64,000 bases of DNA, taken from contig CANTAL010000002.1 in assembly GCA_947650365.1 (NCBI GenBank), positions 627,501 through 691,500 on the forward strand, read 5' to 3'. This DNA comes from Chamaelirium japonicum. Taxonomy: Eukaryota; Streptophyta; Magnoliopsida; Liliales; Melanthiaceae. Both the position numbers and the translations under genes were made by a program. The notes beneath the pieces are model-generated. The model was not told where the DNA came from, made no database searches, and saw only the letters and a program-made list of their open reading frames with translations. This document shows, piece by piece, positions 13,591 to 23,962 of the stretch. The stretch's first letter is position 1; every line of letters starts with the position of its first letter.

Positions 13591-15122
13591 GAGAAGTGGA
13601 GTTTTGGAATTTAGATTCCTTCTTACTTCACAACTATACCTGTAGCTAATAGACTGGAGCAAGACTTCTTCTCTCTTCTCTTATTGTTTATCTCTCTGTT
13701 CTCTTCTCTCTTCTTCTCTCTCTTTTGTCTTCGTTTCTTTCTTCACTTTCTTATGACTAGTCGGCTGGGCTCGACATGTTCGTACTGATAAAGTATTATG
13801 AGATAGGAGAAGAGAGAGTCGTCAAATATGCCCCCCCTAAATGGGTCGTATAAATATTAAAAAGTGGAATTTTGGAATTTAGATTATTTCTTACTTCGTA
13901 CCTATACCCGTGGCCAATGGACTGGAACAGGACTTCTTCTCTCTTCTCTCTTTATTTATCTCTCCGTTCTCTTCTCTTTTCTTCTCTCTCTTTTATGGAG
14001 TTTTGGAATTTAGATTCCTTCTTACTTCACACCTATACCCGTGTGAGAAGAGACTATTTAAATAATTAATTCTTAGTTCTCTTCTCTCTTTTCTGTCTTT
14101 ATTTCTCTCTGTTTTGTTATGACTGGTCAGTAGGGCTAGACATGTTCGTGCTGATAACATTTTGTGAGATGGGAGAAAGAGAGAGCCGTTAAACATGCCC
14201 TACCCTAAGGGGGTCGTATTTTATTTATAGGGTAAGCTTACTTAGGGCCTAAGCAATCTATGGTAAACCCTAATCCATAGAAGAAAAGAGAAGAGAACGG
14301 AAAGCTTTAATTATTTTATTGAGAAGTGGAGTTTTGGAATTTAGATTCCTTCTTACTACACACCTATACCCATGGCGAATAGACTGGAGCAGGACTTCTT
14401 CTCTCTTCTCTATTCGTTTATCTCTCTGTTTTCTTCTCTCTTCTTCTATCTCTCCTGTCTTCGTTTCTCTCTCAGTTTTTGTATGACTAGTCGGTTGGGC
14501 TCGACATATTCGTGCTGATAATGTGTTGTGAGATGGTAGAAAGAGAGAGCCATCAAACATGCCCCACCCTAATTAGATTTATTCTTACTTCACACCTATA
14601 CCCGTGGCTAATAGGTTGGAGCAGGACTTCTTCTATCTTTTCTCTTCGTTTATCTCCCCATTCTCTTCTCTCTTCTTTTCTCTCTTCTATCTTCCTTTCT
14701 CTCTCTGTTTTCTTATGATTGGTCGGCTAGGATCGACATGTTCATGTTGATAACGTATTATGTGATAGAGAAAAAGAGAGTCGTTAGATGTACCCCACCC
14801 TAAAGAGGTCATATAAATATTAAGAAGTGGAGTTTTGAAATTTAGATTCTTTCTTACGTACTTTATACTTATACTCATGGTGAATGGACTAGAGCAGGAC
14901 TACTTCTCTCTTCATTTATCTCCCCGTTTTCTTCTTTTTTTTCTCTCTCTTCTGTCTTCGTTTCTCTCTCCGTTTTCTTGTGACTGGTCGGTTGGGCTCA
15001 ACATGTTCATGCTGATAATGTATTGTGAGATGGGAGAAAGAGAGAGCCATCAAATGTTCTCCACCCTAAAAGAGTCGTATATTATTTATATGATAAGCTT
15101 ACTTAGGGCCTAAGCAATCTAA
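13560..15122 (-). repeat. Tandem antisense units
   Basis: Runs of antisense units start near 13,591, 13,857, 13,988, 14,321 and 14,825, each with a GGAATTTAGATT start, a pyrimidine tract, the reversed leader and a reversed TATA block (near 13,490, 14,217 and 15,076). Open frames on both strands repeat the usual array reading frames and are not genes. Confidence 0.8.
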
Positions 15123-15560
15123 AACAAACCCTAATCCATGTGAGTGATCCGACGGTGGACAACCATCCGATCGAACGATCTTATAACAGTTGTAATATTT
15201 TAAATTTTTTAAAGAAAAATATAAATTGTTTTTAAAGCAAAAAATTCGGGTGTGCCTCATCTTTCTTTTTTACTTCTTATTATTTAATTAATTTAATTAG
15301 CTTAATAATTTAATTAGCTTAATTTGAATATTTAAAAAAAAATTAAGTTATTTAAAAAATTATTTTATTATTTATATATTTAAAAAATTAATTTATTATT
15401 TAAATAACAAGTAAATAGTTATTGAATTATTATTTTATTTTATTACTTAATTATATAATTAATTTTTTTATTTATTTTAATTAATATTTTATAATTTAAT
15501 AAAAAAATATTAATTATTTAATTATATAACAAATTTATTAAAATTATTATTTTTTTAACT
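15123..15560 (-). repeat. AT-rich core, antisense and truncated
   Basis: Reversed promoter-side edge (GATCCGACGGTGGACAACC, CGATCTTATAACAGTTG, GCAAAAAATTCGGGTGTGCC) followed by about 270 bp of A and T. It then breaks off into a CT-rich tract near 15,560. It is about half the length of the full cores. Confidence 0.75.
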
Positions 15561-16650
15561 ATATCTTCTTCTCTCTTTTCTGTCTTCATTTCTCTCTCCG
15601 TTTTCTTTTGACTGGTCGGTTAGGCTCGATATATTTGCGCTGATAATGCGTTATGAGATGGAAAAAAAAAAGAGTTGTCAAACGTGCCCCACCCTAAAGG
15701 GGTCGTATATTATTTAAAGGGTAAGCTTACTTAGGGTCTAAGCAATCTATGAAAAACCCTAATCTATGGGAGAGATCCGACGGTGGACAGCCATCCGATC
15801 GAACGTGCCCCACCCTAAAGGGGTCATATTAATTATTTATTTAAATAATTATTAAATCAATTCTCTTAATTAGTAAACTTACCTTATAAATATTAAATTA
15901 TATATAATTGATTATCGCCATGGGTATAGGTGTGAAGTAAGAAGGAATCTAAATTCTAAAACTCCACTTCTCAATAGTATCATCTCAATATTATTATGAT
16001 TATCATTGTAATGTTACTATAATTTTTTTAATTAAATTAATTAATTCTTTAATTATTAAATAATTTAAATAATTTAATAATTAAGTTTACTAATTAACGT
16101 GTTGTGAGATGGGAGAAAAAGAGAGCTGTCAAACTTCACTCTTCTTCCATGGATTAGGATTTTCCATAGATTGCTTAGGCCCTAAGTAAGCTTACCCTAT
16201 AAATAATATACGACCCCTTTAGGGTGGGGCACATTTACGGTTCTCCCTTTTTCTCATCTCATAACACTTACCCTATAAATAATATATGACCCCTTTAGGG
16301 TGGGGCACATTTGATGGCTCTCTCTTTCTCCCATCTCACAATATATTATCAGCACGAACATATCGAACCCAACCGACCAGTCACAAGAAAACTGAGAGAG
16401 AAACAAAGACAGAAGAGGAGTTTTGGAATTTAGATTCCTTCTTACTTCACACCTATACCCATGGTCAATGGACTGGAGCAGGACTTCTTCTCCACAAAAG
16501 AGAGAGAAGAAGAAAGAAGAGAACGAAGATATAAACAAAGACAGAAGAGAGAGATACGACTGGTCGGCTGGGCTCGATAGTAAGAAGTGGCACACCCGAA
16601 TTGCTTAGGCCCTAAGTTCAAATATTAAAAGATACACCGTCGAATCTCTC
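15560..16650. repeat. Array with small AT patches and a doubled TATA block
   Basis: Short antisense fragments (15,560-15,840), AT patches at 15,825-15,910 and 15,968-16,100, then sense units. TATA blocks lie near 16,198 and 16,271. The second follows the unusual join ATAACACTTACCCTATAAAT, which is shared with 30,084, 40,586 and about 51,487. Confidence 0.75.
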
Positions 16651-16975
16651 CCATAGATTAGGGTTTCCTATAGATTACTTAGGCCCTAAGTAAGCTTACC
16701 CTATAAATAATATACGGCCCCTTTAGTATGGGGCATGTTTAACGGCTCTCTCTTTCTCCCATCTCACAACACGTTATCAGCACGAACATGTCGAGCCCAG
16801 TGACAAGTCGTAAGAAAACGGAGAGAGAAACAAAGACAGAAAAGTAGAAGAAGAGAGAAGAGAATGGAGAGATAAATAAAGATAGAAGAGAGAAGAAGTC
16901 CTGCTCTGGTCCATTGGCCATGGGTATAGTTGTGAAGTAAGAAGAAATCTAAATTCCGAAATTCAACTTCTCAAT
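16650..16975 (+). repeat. Reference short sense unit
   Basis: A readable example of the common short unit. It has a TTAGGGTTT telo-box-like motif near 16,660, the dyad TTAGGCCCTAA at 16,679-16,689, the palindrome GTAAGCTTAC at 16,690-16,699, the TATA box CTATAAATA at 16,701-16,709, the leader ACAACACGTTATCAGCACG at about 16,767-16,785, a purine-rich stretch at about 16,815-16,898, then CCTGCTCTGGTCCATTGGCC and the tail to about 16,972. It has no open frame with an ATG that is conserved between units. Confidence 0.8.
16660..16720 (+). promoter_or_regulatory. Array promoter-like block (reference copy)
   Basis: Telo-box-like motif, two dyads and TATA box in fixed order, as given in the unit entry. 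Other sense TATA blocks lie near 2,713, 2,772, 8,190, 8,249, 16,198, 17,053, 17,582, 18,849, 26,836, 27,842, 31,884, 35,808, 37,121, 40,594, 45,778, 48,063, 49,159, 56,593, 60,483, 63,052 and 63,722. Antisense ones lie near 6,300, 12,465, 13,490, 18,187, 19,637, 28,377, 34,258, 36,284, 38,838, 42,457, 46,647, 50,038, 54,589, 59,735, 61,157, 61,626 and 62,953. Function is not shown. Confidence 0.5.
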
Positions 16976-19900
16976 AATATAATTAAATCTCTCCATTCTC
17001 TTCTCTCTTCTCCCATGGATTAGGGTTTTCCATAGATTGCTTAGGCACTAAGTAAGCGTACCCTTTAAATAATATACGACCCCTTTAGGGTGGGGCATAT
17101 TTCATGGCTCTCTCTTTCTCCCATCTCATAATCCATTATCAGCACGAACATGTCGAGCCCAGCCGACCAGTCATAAGAAAGCGGAGAGAGAAACGAAGAT
17201 AAAAGAGAGAGAAGATGAGAGATAAGAACGGAAAGATAAACGAAAAGAGAAGAGAGAAGAAGTCATGCTCCAGTCCATTCACTATGGGTATAGATATAAA
17301 GTAAGAAGGAATCTAAATTTTAAAATATCATTTCTCAATAGTATCTTCTCAACGTTATTATGATTATCATAGTAATATTACTATAATTTTTTTAATTAAA
17401 TTAATTGTTTGATTTAAACAAAGAGAGAAGGGAATTTACTATGATAATCGTAATAACGTTGTGATGATACTATTGAGAAAACTCTAATTCTTAGTAATAT
17501 AATTAAATCTCTCCGTTCTCTTCTATCTTCTCCCATGGATTAGGTTTTTTCAAGGATTGCTTAGGCCCTAAGTAAGCTTACCTTATAAATAATATACTAT
17601 CCCTTTAGGGTGGGGCATGTTTAATGGCTCTCTCTCTTTCTCCTACCTTATAATACATTATTAGCATGAACATGTCGAGCCCAACTGACCCATCACAAGA
17701 AAATAGATAGAAAAACGAAGATAGAAGTAGAGTTTTTAAATTTAGATTCCTTCTTACTTCACACCTATACTCATGGCCAATTGACTAGAGCAGGACTTCT
17801 TCTCTCTTCTCTCTTCATTTATCTCTCCATTCTCTTCTCTCTTCTTCTCCCTCTTTTGTATTCGTTAAACTCCACTTCTTTTCTCAATAAACGAAGAGAG
17901 AAACAAAGACAGAAGAGAGAGAAGAAGAGAGAAAAGAACGGAGAGATAAATAAAGAGAGAAGAGAAGAAGTCCTGTTCTAGTCCATTGGCCATGGGTATA
18001 GGTGTGAATTTCTCTCTTCTATGTTCGTTTATCTCTCCGTTCTCTTTTCTCTTCTTTTGTCTTCGTTTGTCTCTCTATTTTTCTTATTACCGGTCGACTG
18101 GGCTCGATATGTTCGTGCTGATAACGTGTTATGAGATGGGAGAAAGTAAGAGCCGTCAAATATGCCCCACCCTAAAGGGGTCATATATTATTTATAGGGT
18201 AAACTTACTTAGGGCCTTAGTAATCTATGAGAAACCTTAATCCATAGGAGAAGAGAAAAGAGAACGGAGAGATTTAATTATATTATTGAGAAGTGGAGTT
18301 TTGGAATTTAGATTCCATTTTACATAACACTTATACCCATGGATAATGGACTGGAGGACTTCTTCTCTCTTCTTTCATCGTTTATCTCTTCATTCTCTTC
18401 TCTCTTATTCTCTTTACTCACAACACGTTATCAGCATGAACATGTCGAGCCCAGTAAACCACCATTCAGAATTTAACTAAATTATTTAAATATATATATT
18501 ATTTAAATTATTTATCTCTCTATTCTCTTATCTCTTCTTCTCTTTCTTCTGTCTTTATTTCTCTCTCCGGTTTCTGGTGACTGGTCGGCTGGGCTCGATA
18601 TGTTCATGATGATAACAAGTTAAGAGAAAAAATAAGAAGAGAGAAGAGAAGGGAGAAATAAGCAAAGAAAGAAGAGAGAAGAAGTACTGCTCCAGTCCAT
18701 TCACCACGGGTATAGGTGTGAAGTAAGAAGAAATCTAAATTCCAAAACTCTACTTTTAAATAATATAATTAAATCTCTCCATTCTCTTTTCTCTTCTCCC
18801 ATGGATTAAGGTTTCCTTTAAAATGCTTAGGACCTAAGTAAGCTTACCCTATAAATAATATACGACCCCTTTAGGGTGGGGCATGTTTAACGACTCTTTC
18901 TTTCTTCCATCTCATAACATGTTATCAGCACGAACATGTCGTGCCCAGCTGACCAGTCACAAGAAAAGAGAAAGAGAAACAAAGACAGAAGTGGAATTTT
19001 TGAATTTAAATTCCTTCTTACTTCACACTTATACCCGTGGCCAATAGACTAGAGCAGGACTTCTTCACTCTTCTCTTTGTTTATCTCTTCGTTCTCTTTT
19101 CTCTTCTTTCCACACTTCTGTCTATGTTTCTCTATCCATTTATTGAGAGAAGAAGAGGAGTTTAATGAAGACAAAAGAGAGATAAGAAGCGAGAAGAAAA
19201 CGGAGAGATAAATAAAAAGAAAAGAGAAAACTTCACACCTATACCCGTGGCCAATGAACTTGAGCAGAATTTCTTCGCTCTTCTCTCTTCGTTTATCTCT
19301 CTATTTTCTTCTCTCTTTTTCTTTCTCATCTGTCTTCATTTCTCTATCCAATTATATAGAGAAGAAGTCGAGTTTAACGAAGACAGAAGAGATATAAGAA
19401 GCGAGAAGAGAACAGAGAGATAAATGAAGAGAGAAGATGTCCTACTCCAGTCCATTGACCAAGGGTATAAGTGTGAAGTAAGAAGGAATCTAAATACCAA
19501 AACTCCACTTTTGTCTTCGTTTCTCTTACTGTTTTCTTACGACTGGTCAGTTGGGCTCGACATATACGTACTGATAATATGTTGTGAGATGGGAGAAAGA
19601 AAAAGTCATCAAACGTGCCCCACCCTAAAGGGGTCGTATATTATTTATAGGGAAAGCTTACTTAGGGCCTAAGCAATCTATGGGAAACCCTAATCCATAG
19701 ACAAAGAGAAAAGAGAACTGAGAGATTTAATTATATTATTGAGAAGTTGAGTTTTGGAATTTAGATTCCTTCTTACTTCACACATATACCCATGGCGAAT
19801 GGACTGGAACATGACTTCTTCTTTCTTCTCTCTTTATTTGTCTCTCCGTTCTCTTCTCTCTTCTCACAACACGTTATCAACATGAATATGTTAAGCCCAA

Positions 19901-20652
19901 CCAACCAGTCATAAGAAAACAGAGAGAGAAATAATGATAGAAGAGAGAGAAGATAACAGAGGGATAAACAAAGAGAGAAGAAGTCTTGCTCCAATCCATT
20001 GCCCACGCGTATAGCTGTAAAGTAAGAAGGAATCTAAATTCCAAAACTCCACATAAGAGAGATAAAAAGAGAGAAGAGAACGGAGAGATAAATGAAGAGA
20101 GAAGAGAGAAGAAGTCATACTCCAGTCCATTGTCCATGGGTATAGGTGTGACGTAAGAAGGAATCTAAATTCCTAAACTCCACTTCTATCTTTTTTTCTC
20201 TCTCTGTTTTCTTGTGACTGGTCGGCTGGGCTCGACATGTTCGTACTGATAATGTATTATGAGATGGGAGAAAAAGAGAGTAATCAAACATGCCCCACCC
20301 TAAAAGGGTCGTATATTATTTATAGGGTAAGCTTACTTAAGGCCTAAGTAATCTATAGGAAATCCTAACTATGGGAGAGATCCGATGGTGGACAGTCATC
20401 CTTCTTACTTCACACCTATACCCGTGGCTAATAGAATAGAGCAAGACTTCTTCTCTCTTCTCTCTTTGTTTATTTCTCCATTCTCTTCTTTTTTTTCTCC
20501 CATCTCACAATACGTTATCAGAACGAACATGTGGTGCTCAACCGACCAGTCACAAGAAAATGAAAAGAGAAACAAAGACAGCAGAGAGAGAAGAAGAGAG
20601 AAAAAAACGAAGAGATAAACAAAGAGAGAAATGATAAGAAGTCCTGCTCAAG
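16975..20652. repeat. Repeat array, mixed orientation
   Basis: Sense and antisense short units alternate. A palindromic AT patch lies at about 17,330-17,485: left arm CAATAGTATCTTCTCAACG and right arm CGTTGTGATGATACTATTG. Head-to-head joins of the form GA(C/T)AGAAG-T(G/A)GA occur near 17,726 and 18,985. The right edge, GTCCTGCTCAAG at 20,641-20,652, is the junction with the retrotransposon. There is no gene. Confidence 0.8.
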
Positions 20653-20659
20653 TATAGAT

Positions 20660-21384
20660 CCGCTCCTTGGAGGCTATAGCATGGAAGCTTTCTTTGAAGT
20701 CTTCTGGCTTGAATTGGATCTTCTGGCATTCTGCCATGTTTGAAGAAGTCAAAAATTGGCAGTCTCCAATCCCCGAGGTTATGTGTTGTAAGATTGAAAA
20801 TCGACTGTCTCTAACCCAAGACCATTCATTAGTGGCAACGATCTGTTGTTCGATGATGGTTTTTGGTGATTCTTGATAGTCAATCTGTATTCACCTTTCT
20901 CCGAGTAAATCTCCAAGTACTGAAGTAGTATTAGCCAGAGCATCAGCTTCTCGATTTTCGGCCCTTGGGATTTGAAGGAATTCGATGTTATTGAATCATT
21001 GTCGATAATGCATCACCAAAGCAAGTAGTGTTGCATCCTTTCTTTGCGGGCTGTATACTCCCCATTAATCTATCGAATTATCAGTTGGGAGTCGCTGTGG
21101 ACAACGAGACGGTCCACCCCCAAGGATCTAGCAATCTCCAATCCAGAGATAAGTGCTTCGTATTCTACTTTGTTGTTTATAGCATTGAATCCGAGGAGAA
21201 TAGCCTTTTGGAGGTGATCGAGCTCGGGGGATATCAAGACTATCCCAATTCTCGAATCGATTGCACTTGAAGCTCCGTCAGTGTAAAGCTTCCATCGAGT
21301 TGAAGTATTGGGAGTCTCGGGACTATGATTGATGGTTATAGGAGTAGAGTTGAGCAGAGGTTCGTGTTCGTTATCGAGGTGCAT
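20660..21384 (-). pseudogene. Second RNase H domain and linker, degenerate
   Basis: Reads as a type I RNase H following the RT-RNase H module. The open part (21,070-21,384) shows the catalytic pattern: Asp36 in KLYTDGASS, Glu74 in NNKVEYEAL and Asp98 in VVHSDSQL, counted from the Met at 21,384. A stop follows at 21,070. The frame then continues with INGEYTARKERMQHYLLW, shifts, and carries PRAENREADALAN near 20,934-20,970, which supplies the last acidic position. Further downstream, in yet another frame, the linker motif DWRLPIFDFFKHGRMPED can be read, ending at the truncation point. A stop also lies a few codons before the Met. The protein is dead. In a live element it would cut the RNA strand of RNA/DNA hybrids during reverse transcription. 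Confidence 0.88.
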
Positions 21385-21510
21385 TTTGACATCATCCTTC
21401 TATACAATAGGATCTTCCACGGGAAAGTCGGCAAGGAAGTCTGCTACAGCTTGCCCTTTGAGCGAAGTGCAAGGCTCGAATTGAATTCCGAGAGCACTCA
21501 TCTTGATCAC

Positions 21511-21950
21511 CTATTTGGTCATTCGACCTGCTCGACCAGCCTTGTATAGGATGTCTTTGAGTGGGTGCTCTGAGATGACGATAATCGGATGGGAGGCAAA
21601 ATAGGGTTGAAGACGTCGTGATGCGGTGAGCAAGGCTAGTATGACCTTCTCAATCTTTGAATATCGTGTCTCTACCGGGAGAAGTGTATGACTGATGTAG
21701 TAGACCGGATGTTCAATGCCTTCTTTTCTACTGACCAGGACCGCACTGATTGCTTGATCAGTGACGGTAAAATAGAGCCAGAGATCTTCCTTTGGGAGCG
21801 GAGCTGTCAAAATGGGAGTGCGCACAAGATAATTTTTGGCATCTTGAAAAGCTTGTTCGCAAGTTGTACTCTATCCAAAGGTATCTGCCTTTCATAACTT
21901 GTCGAAGAGCGGTTTGCACTTATCGGAAGATTTCAAGATGAATGATTGAG
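21511..21950 (-). pseudogene. RT-associated RNase H domain, degenerate
   Basis: The open segment at 21,511-21,825 has the hallmarks of the RNase H that follows gypsy reverse transcriptases: LYFTVTDQAISAVLV, then HPVYYISHTLLPVETRYSKI with the conserved Glu, then ALLTASRRLQPYF. The Met assigned at its left edge is internal: CEQAFQDAKNYLVRTPIL reads in the same frame just upstream, preceded by a stop. The domain ends in GRMTK followed by a stop. The linker continues beyond that stop with GIQFEPCTSLKGQAVADFLA, typical for this position. Confidence 0.87.
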
Positions 21951-22910
21951 AGCAGCTAATCTTCCAGTGAAATGTTGAACTTCCTTCCGATTGGTAGGTG
22001 ATGGCATATCGAGGATAGCTCGAATTTGGTCGGGGTTGGCTTCGATGCCTTTCCTGGTCACAAGGTGACCCAGGAATTTACCCGATTGAACACCGAAGGC
22101 ACATTTGGCTGGATTGAGCTCATGTAGTATTTTCGGAGGATTTTAAAAATCTCTGCTAGATCGGAGAAGTGGCTCTACCGATTGGGACTTTTGGTGAGTA
22201 GATCATCGTCATAGACTTTACCGTTGCGGCCGATTTGTTATTCGAACATCTTTGTGACTAGCCTTTGATAGATCGATCCAGCATTTTTGAGGCCGAATGG
22301 CATTACGTTGTAGCAGTAGAGACCTTGGTCTGTCACGAAATATGTCTTCTCTTGATCGTCCGGATATAGCAGGATTTGAATATACCCAGAGTATCCGTCC
22401 ATGAAAGATAGGAGCTCGTGGCCAGCAGTGGCGTCAACGAGTCTATCTATCCTTGGCATGGGGAATGGGTCTTTAGGGCAAGCACTGTTGAGGTTGGTGA
22501 AGTCGATGCATACCTTGATTTTGCCATTCTTCTTAGGGACAATGACTATGTTGGAGATCCAAGTAGGGTACTCTACTTCACGAATGAAGCCTGCTGCGAG
22601 TAGCTTATTAATCTCCTCATGAACTGCAGCTTGTCGTTCTGGTCAGATTATGCATGGTTATTATTTGACGAGCTTCACTCCTTCTTTGATTGTGAGCCGG
22701 TGACAAGCATCCTTCGGGTTGATCCTGGGCATGTCTTTGAAACACCAAGAGAAGATGTCAATGTTGGATTGAAGGAAGGATACCATGTCTCGCGCTTCTG
22801 CGTCGCTGAGACCATTACCGATGAAGATTTCTCGAGGGAGATCTCCACTGCCGATATTGATTGGAATGATTTCTTCGATTGAGGGTGAGGTCTCCCATTC
22901 GATTGGCAGA
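21950..22910 (-). pseudogene. Reverse transcriptase, degenerate
   Basis: The recognisable path runs from IGSGDLPREIFIGNGLS (about 22,820-22,870) through FKDMPRINPKDACHRLTIKE, WISNIVIVPKKNGKIKV, PKDPFPMPRIDRLVDATAG, FMDGYSGYIQI with the first catalytic Asp, and VMPFGLKNAGSIYQRLV. Three stops interrupt the frame around 22,635-22,665 and another lies at 22,238-22,240. The active-site box that is normally Tyr-Val-Asp-Asp reads Tyr-Asp-Asp-Asp (22,202-22,213), a one-residue change. A frameshift follows near 22,120, after which FGVQSGKFLGHLVTRKGIEA and the thumb region continue in another frame. The domain is unmistakable but cannot be functional. Confidence 0.92.
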
Positions 22911-22979
22911 GGTTCGGATAGTGGGATTTTCTTTGGTTGATATCTTGAACAAGGACCAGCTTCATCTCTTGGTCGCTTC

Positions 22980-23962
22980 GGGGGGATGAGATTTATTCGG
23001 CGATCTGTTTTTGCAGCTGCCGCTTCGCAAAATCGCCCAGTTTGTTGATCTCCTCGGATGCAGACGATACCCTCTCCTGTTGCAAATTTGAGGAGTTGGT
23101 GGTAGGAGGAGGATATAGCATTGATCTGGTGGAGGAAAGGCCGCCCCAGGATGATATTGTAGTTGGACGTTTCTTCGATAACGGTGACTCTTACGGAGAC
23201 TCGAGTCTCTCGATTGAGGTCAAGGGTGAATCTTGATTCTCCTATTGTTATGCTCTATTCCCCGTTGAAGCCCGTGATCACGGTCGGGACAACTTTGAGG
23301 CTTGTATATTTATGTCCCAGGCGCTTGAAGTAGTCTAAGAACATGACGATAGAGCTTTCGGTGTCGATGAGGATACGGTTGACGGTGCTCTCGTTGATGA
23401 GCTTCAGGACTAGGGGGTCCAGATGTGGAGTATGGACTCCTTGAAGATCAGAGTCGTTGAAGATGATAGATGGCCAAGTTAGGCCTTTGATAGGTTTTTC
23501 GATCCAGGTGTCTTCTTTGTTCGCTGCAGAGCGAATATTGAATATGCGTCGCACTTGCCAATCGACTTCTTTCCCTATCAGTGTTTGATTGTGCAACGCT
23601 CCGTGAATGACGAAGATGTTAGCACACACAGCGATAGGTGATTGATCGGTAGATATTTGGTGAATCCAGCAAGCTTCTTTTCTTTTCGCCGAAGGTCGGT
23701 GTTGATCTTGCCCGCTTTTGATGAACTCCTGGAGATGGCCTTCTCGTAGCAGATCCTCCAGATGGTACCTCAGCCGGTAGCATTGATCGGTAGAAAGGTC
23801 GTGACTGTGATGAAAATCGCAATAGACCGTTTTATCAGCTGTAACCTTGGTATCAGACTGTAAAGGATTCGACCTTCGGAGGAATTCCTGATGTTGAATT
23901 TGATCGAGAATCTGCTCGATCGGTAGAGTCCAATCCGTGAATGTAGTCTTCTTCGCAGGCAA
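22980..23962 (-). pseudogene. Zinc-knuckle-like linker and aspartic protease
   Basis: Open from 23,962 to 23,255 (235 codons, beginning with a non-ATG codon). Residues Cys48, His51, His54 and Cys61 (YCDFHHSHDLSTDQCY) match the zinc-binding linker between gag and protease in Tat-like elements. The protease core follows: DLQGVHTPHLDPLVL and RILIDTESSIVMF. The catalytic Asp200 is kept, but the Gly of the Asp-Ser/Thr-Gly triad, or Asp-Asn-Gly as often seen in this group, is Glu202 here, which should abolish cleavage. A stop at about 23,255 is followed in the same frame by NYNIILGRPFLHQINAI, the flap and GRP region that ends the protease, and then by the linker to reverse transcriptase. Confidence 0.88.

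Noticed and set aside
16760-16790. Leader CGTTATCAGCACGAAC as a standard Copia or gypsy primer-binding site
   Set aside because: It lacks the TGG start expected from a tRNA CCA end, and I could not match it to an internal tRNA segment from memory. It is kept only as part of the LTR hypothesis.
141-20006. Dozens of open frames of 60-170 codons in the array on both strands
   Set aside because: They repeat a few reading frames of the same non-coding unit, mostly begin with GTG or TTG rather than ATG, overlap on both strands, and have CT-driven Leu/Ser/Phe or GA-driven Lys/Arg/Glu composition.
20653-21384. A host RNase H gene
   Set aside because: The domain is continuous in order and strand with reverse transcriptase and gag, has stops and frameshifts, and fits the second RNase H of Tat-like elements.
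22675-22965. A 96-codon minus-strand open frame in the pol region
   Set aside because: It is in the wrong frame. The parallel frame reads a clear protease-to-RT linker (IGSGDLPREIFIGNGLS, FKDMPRINPKDACHRLTIKE).
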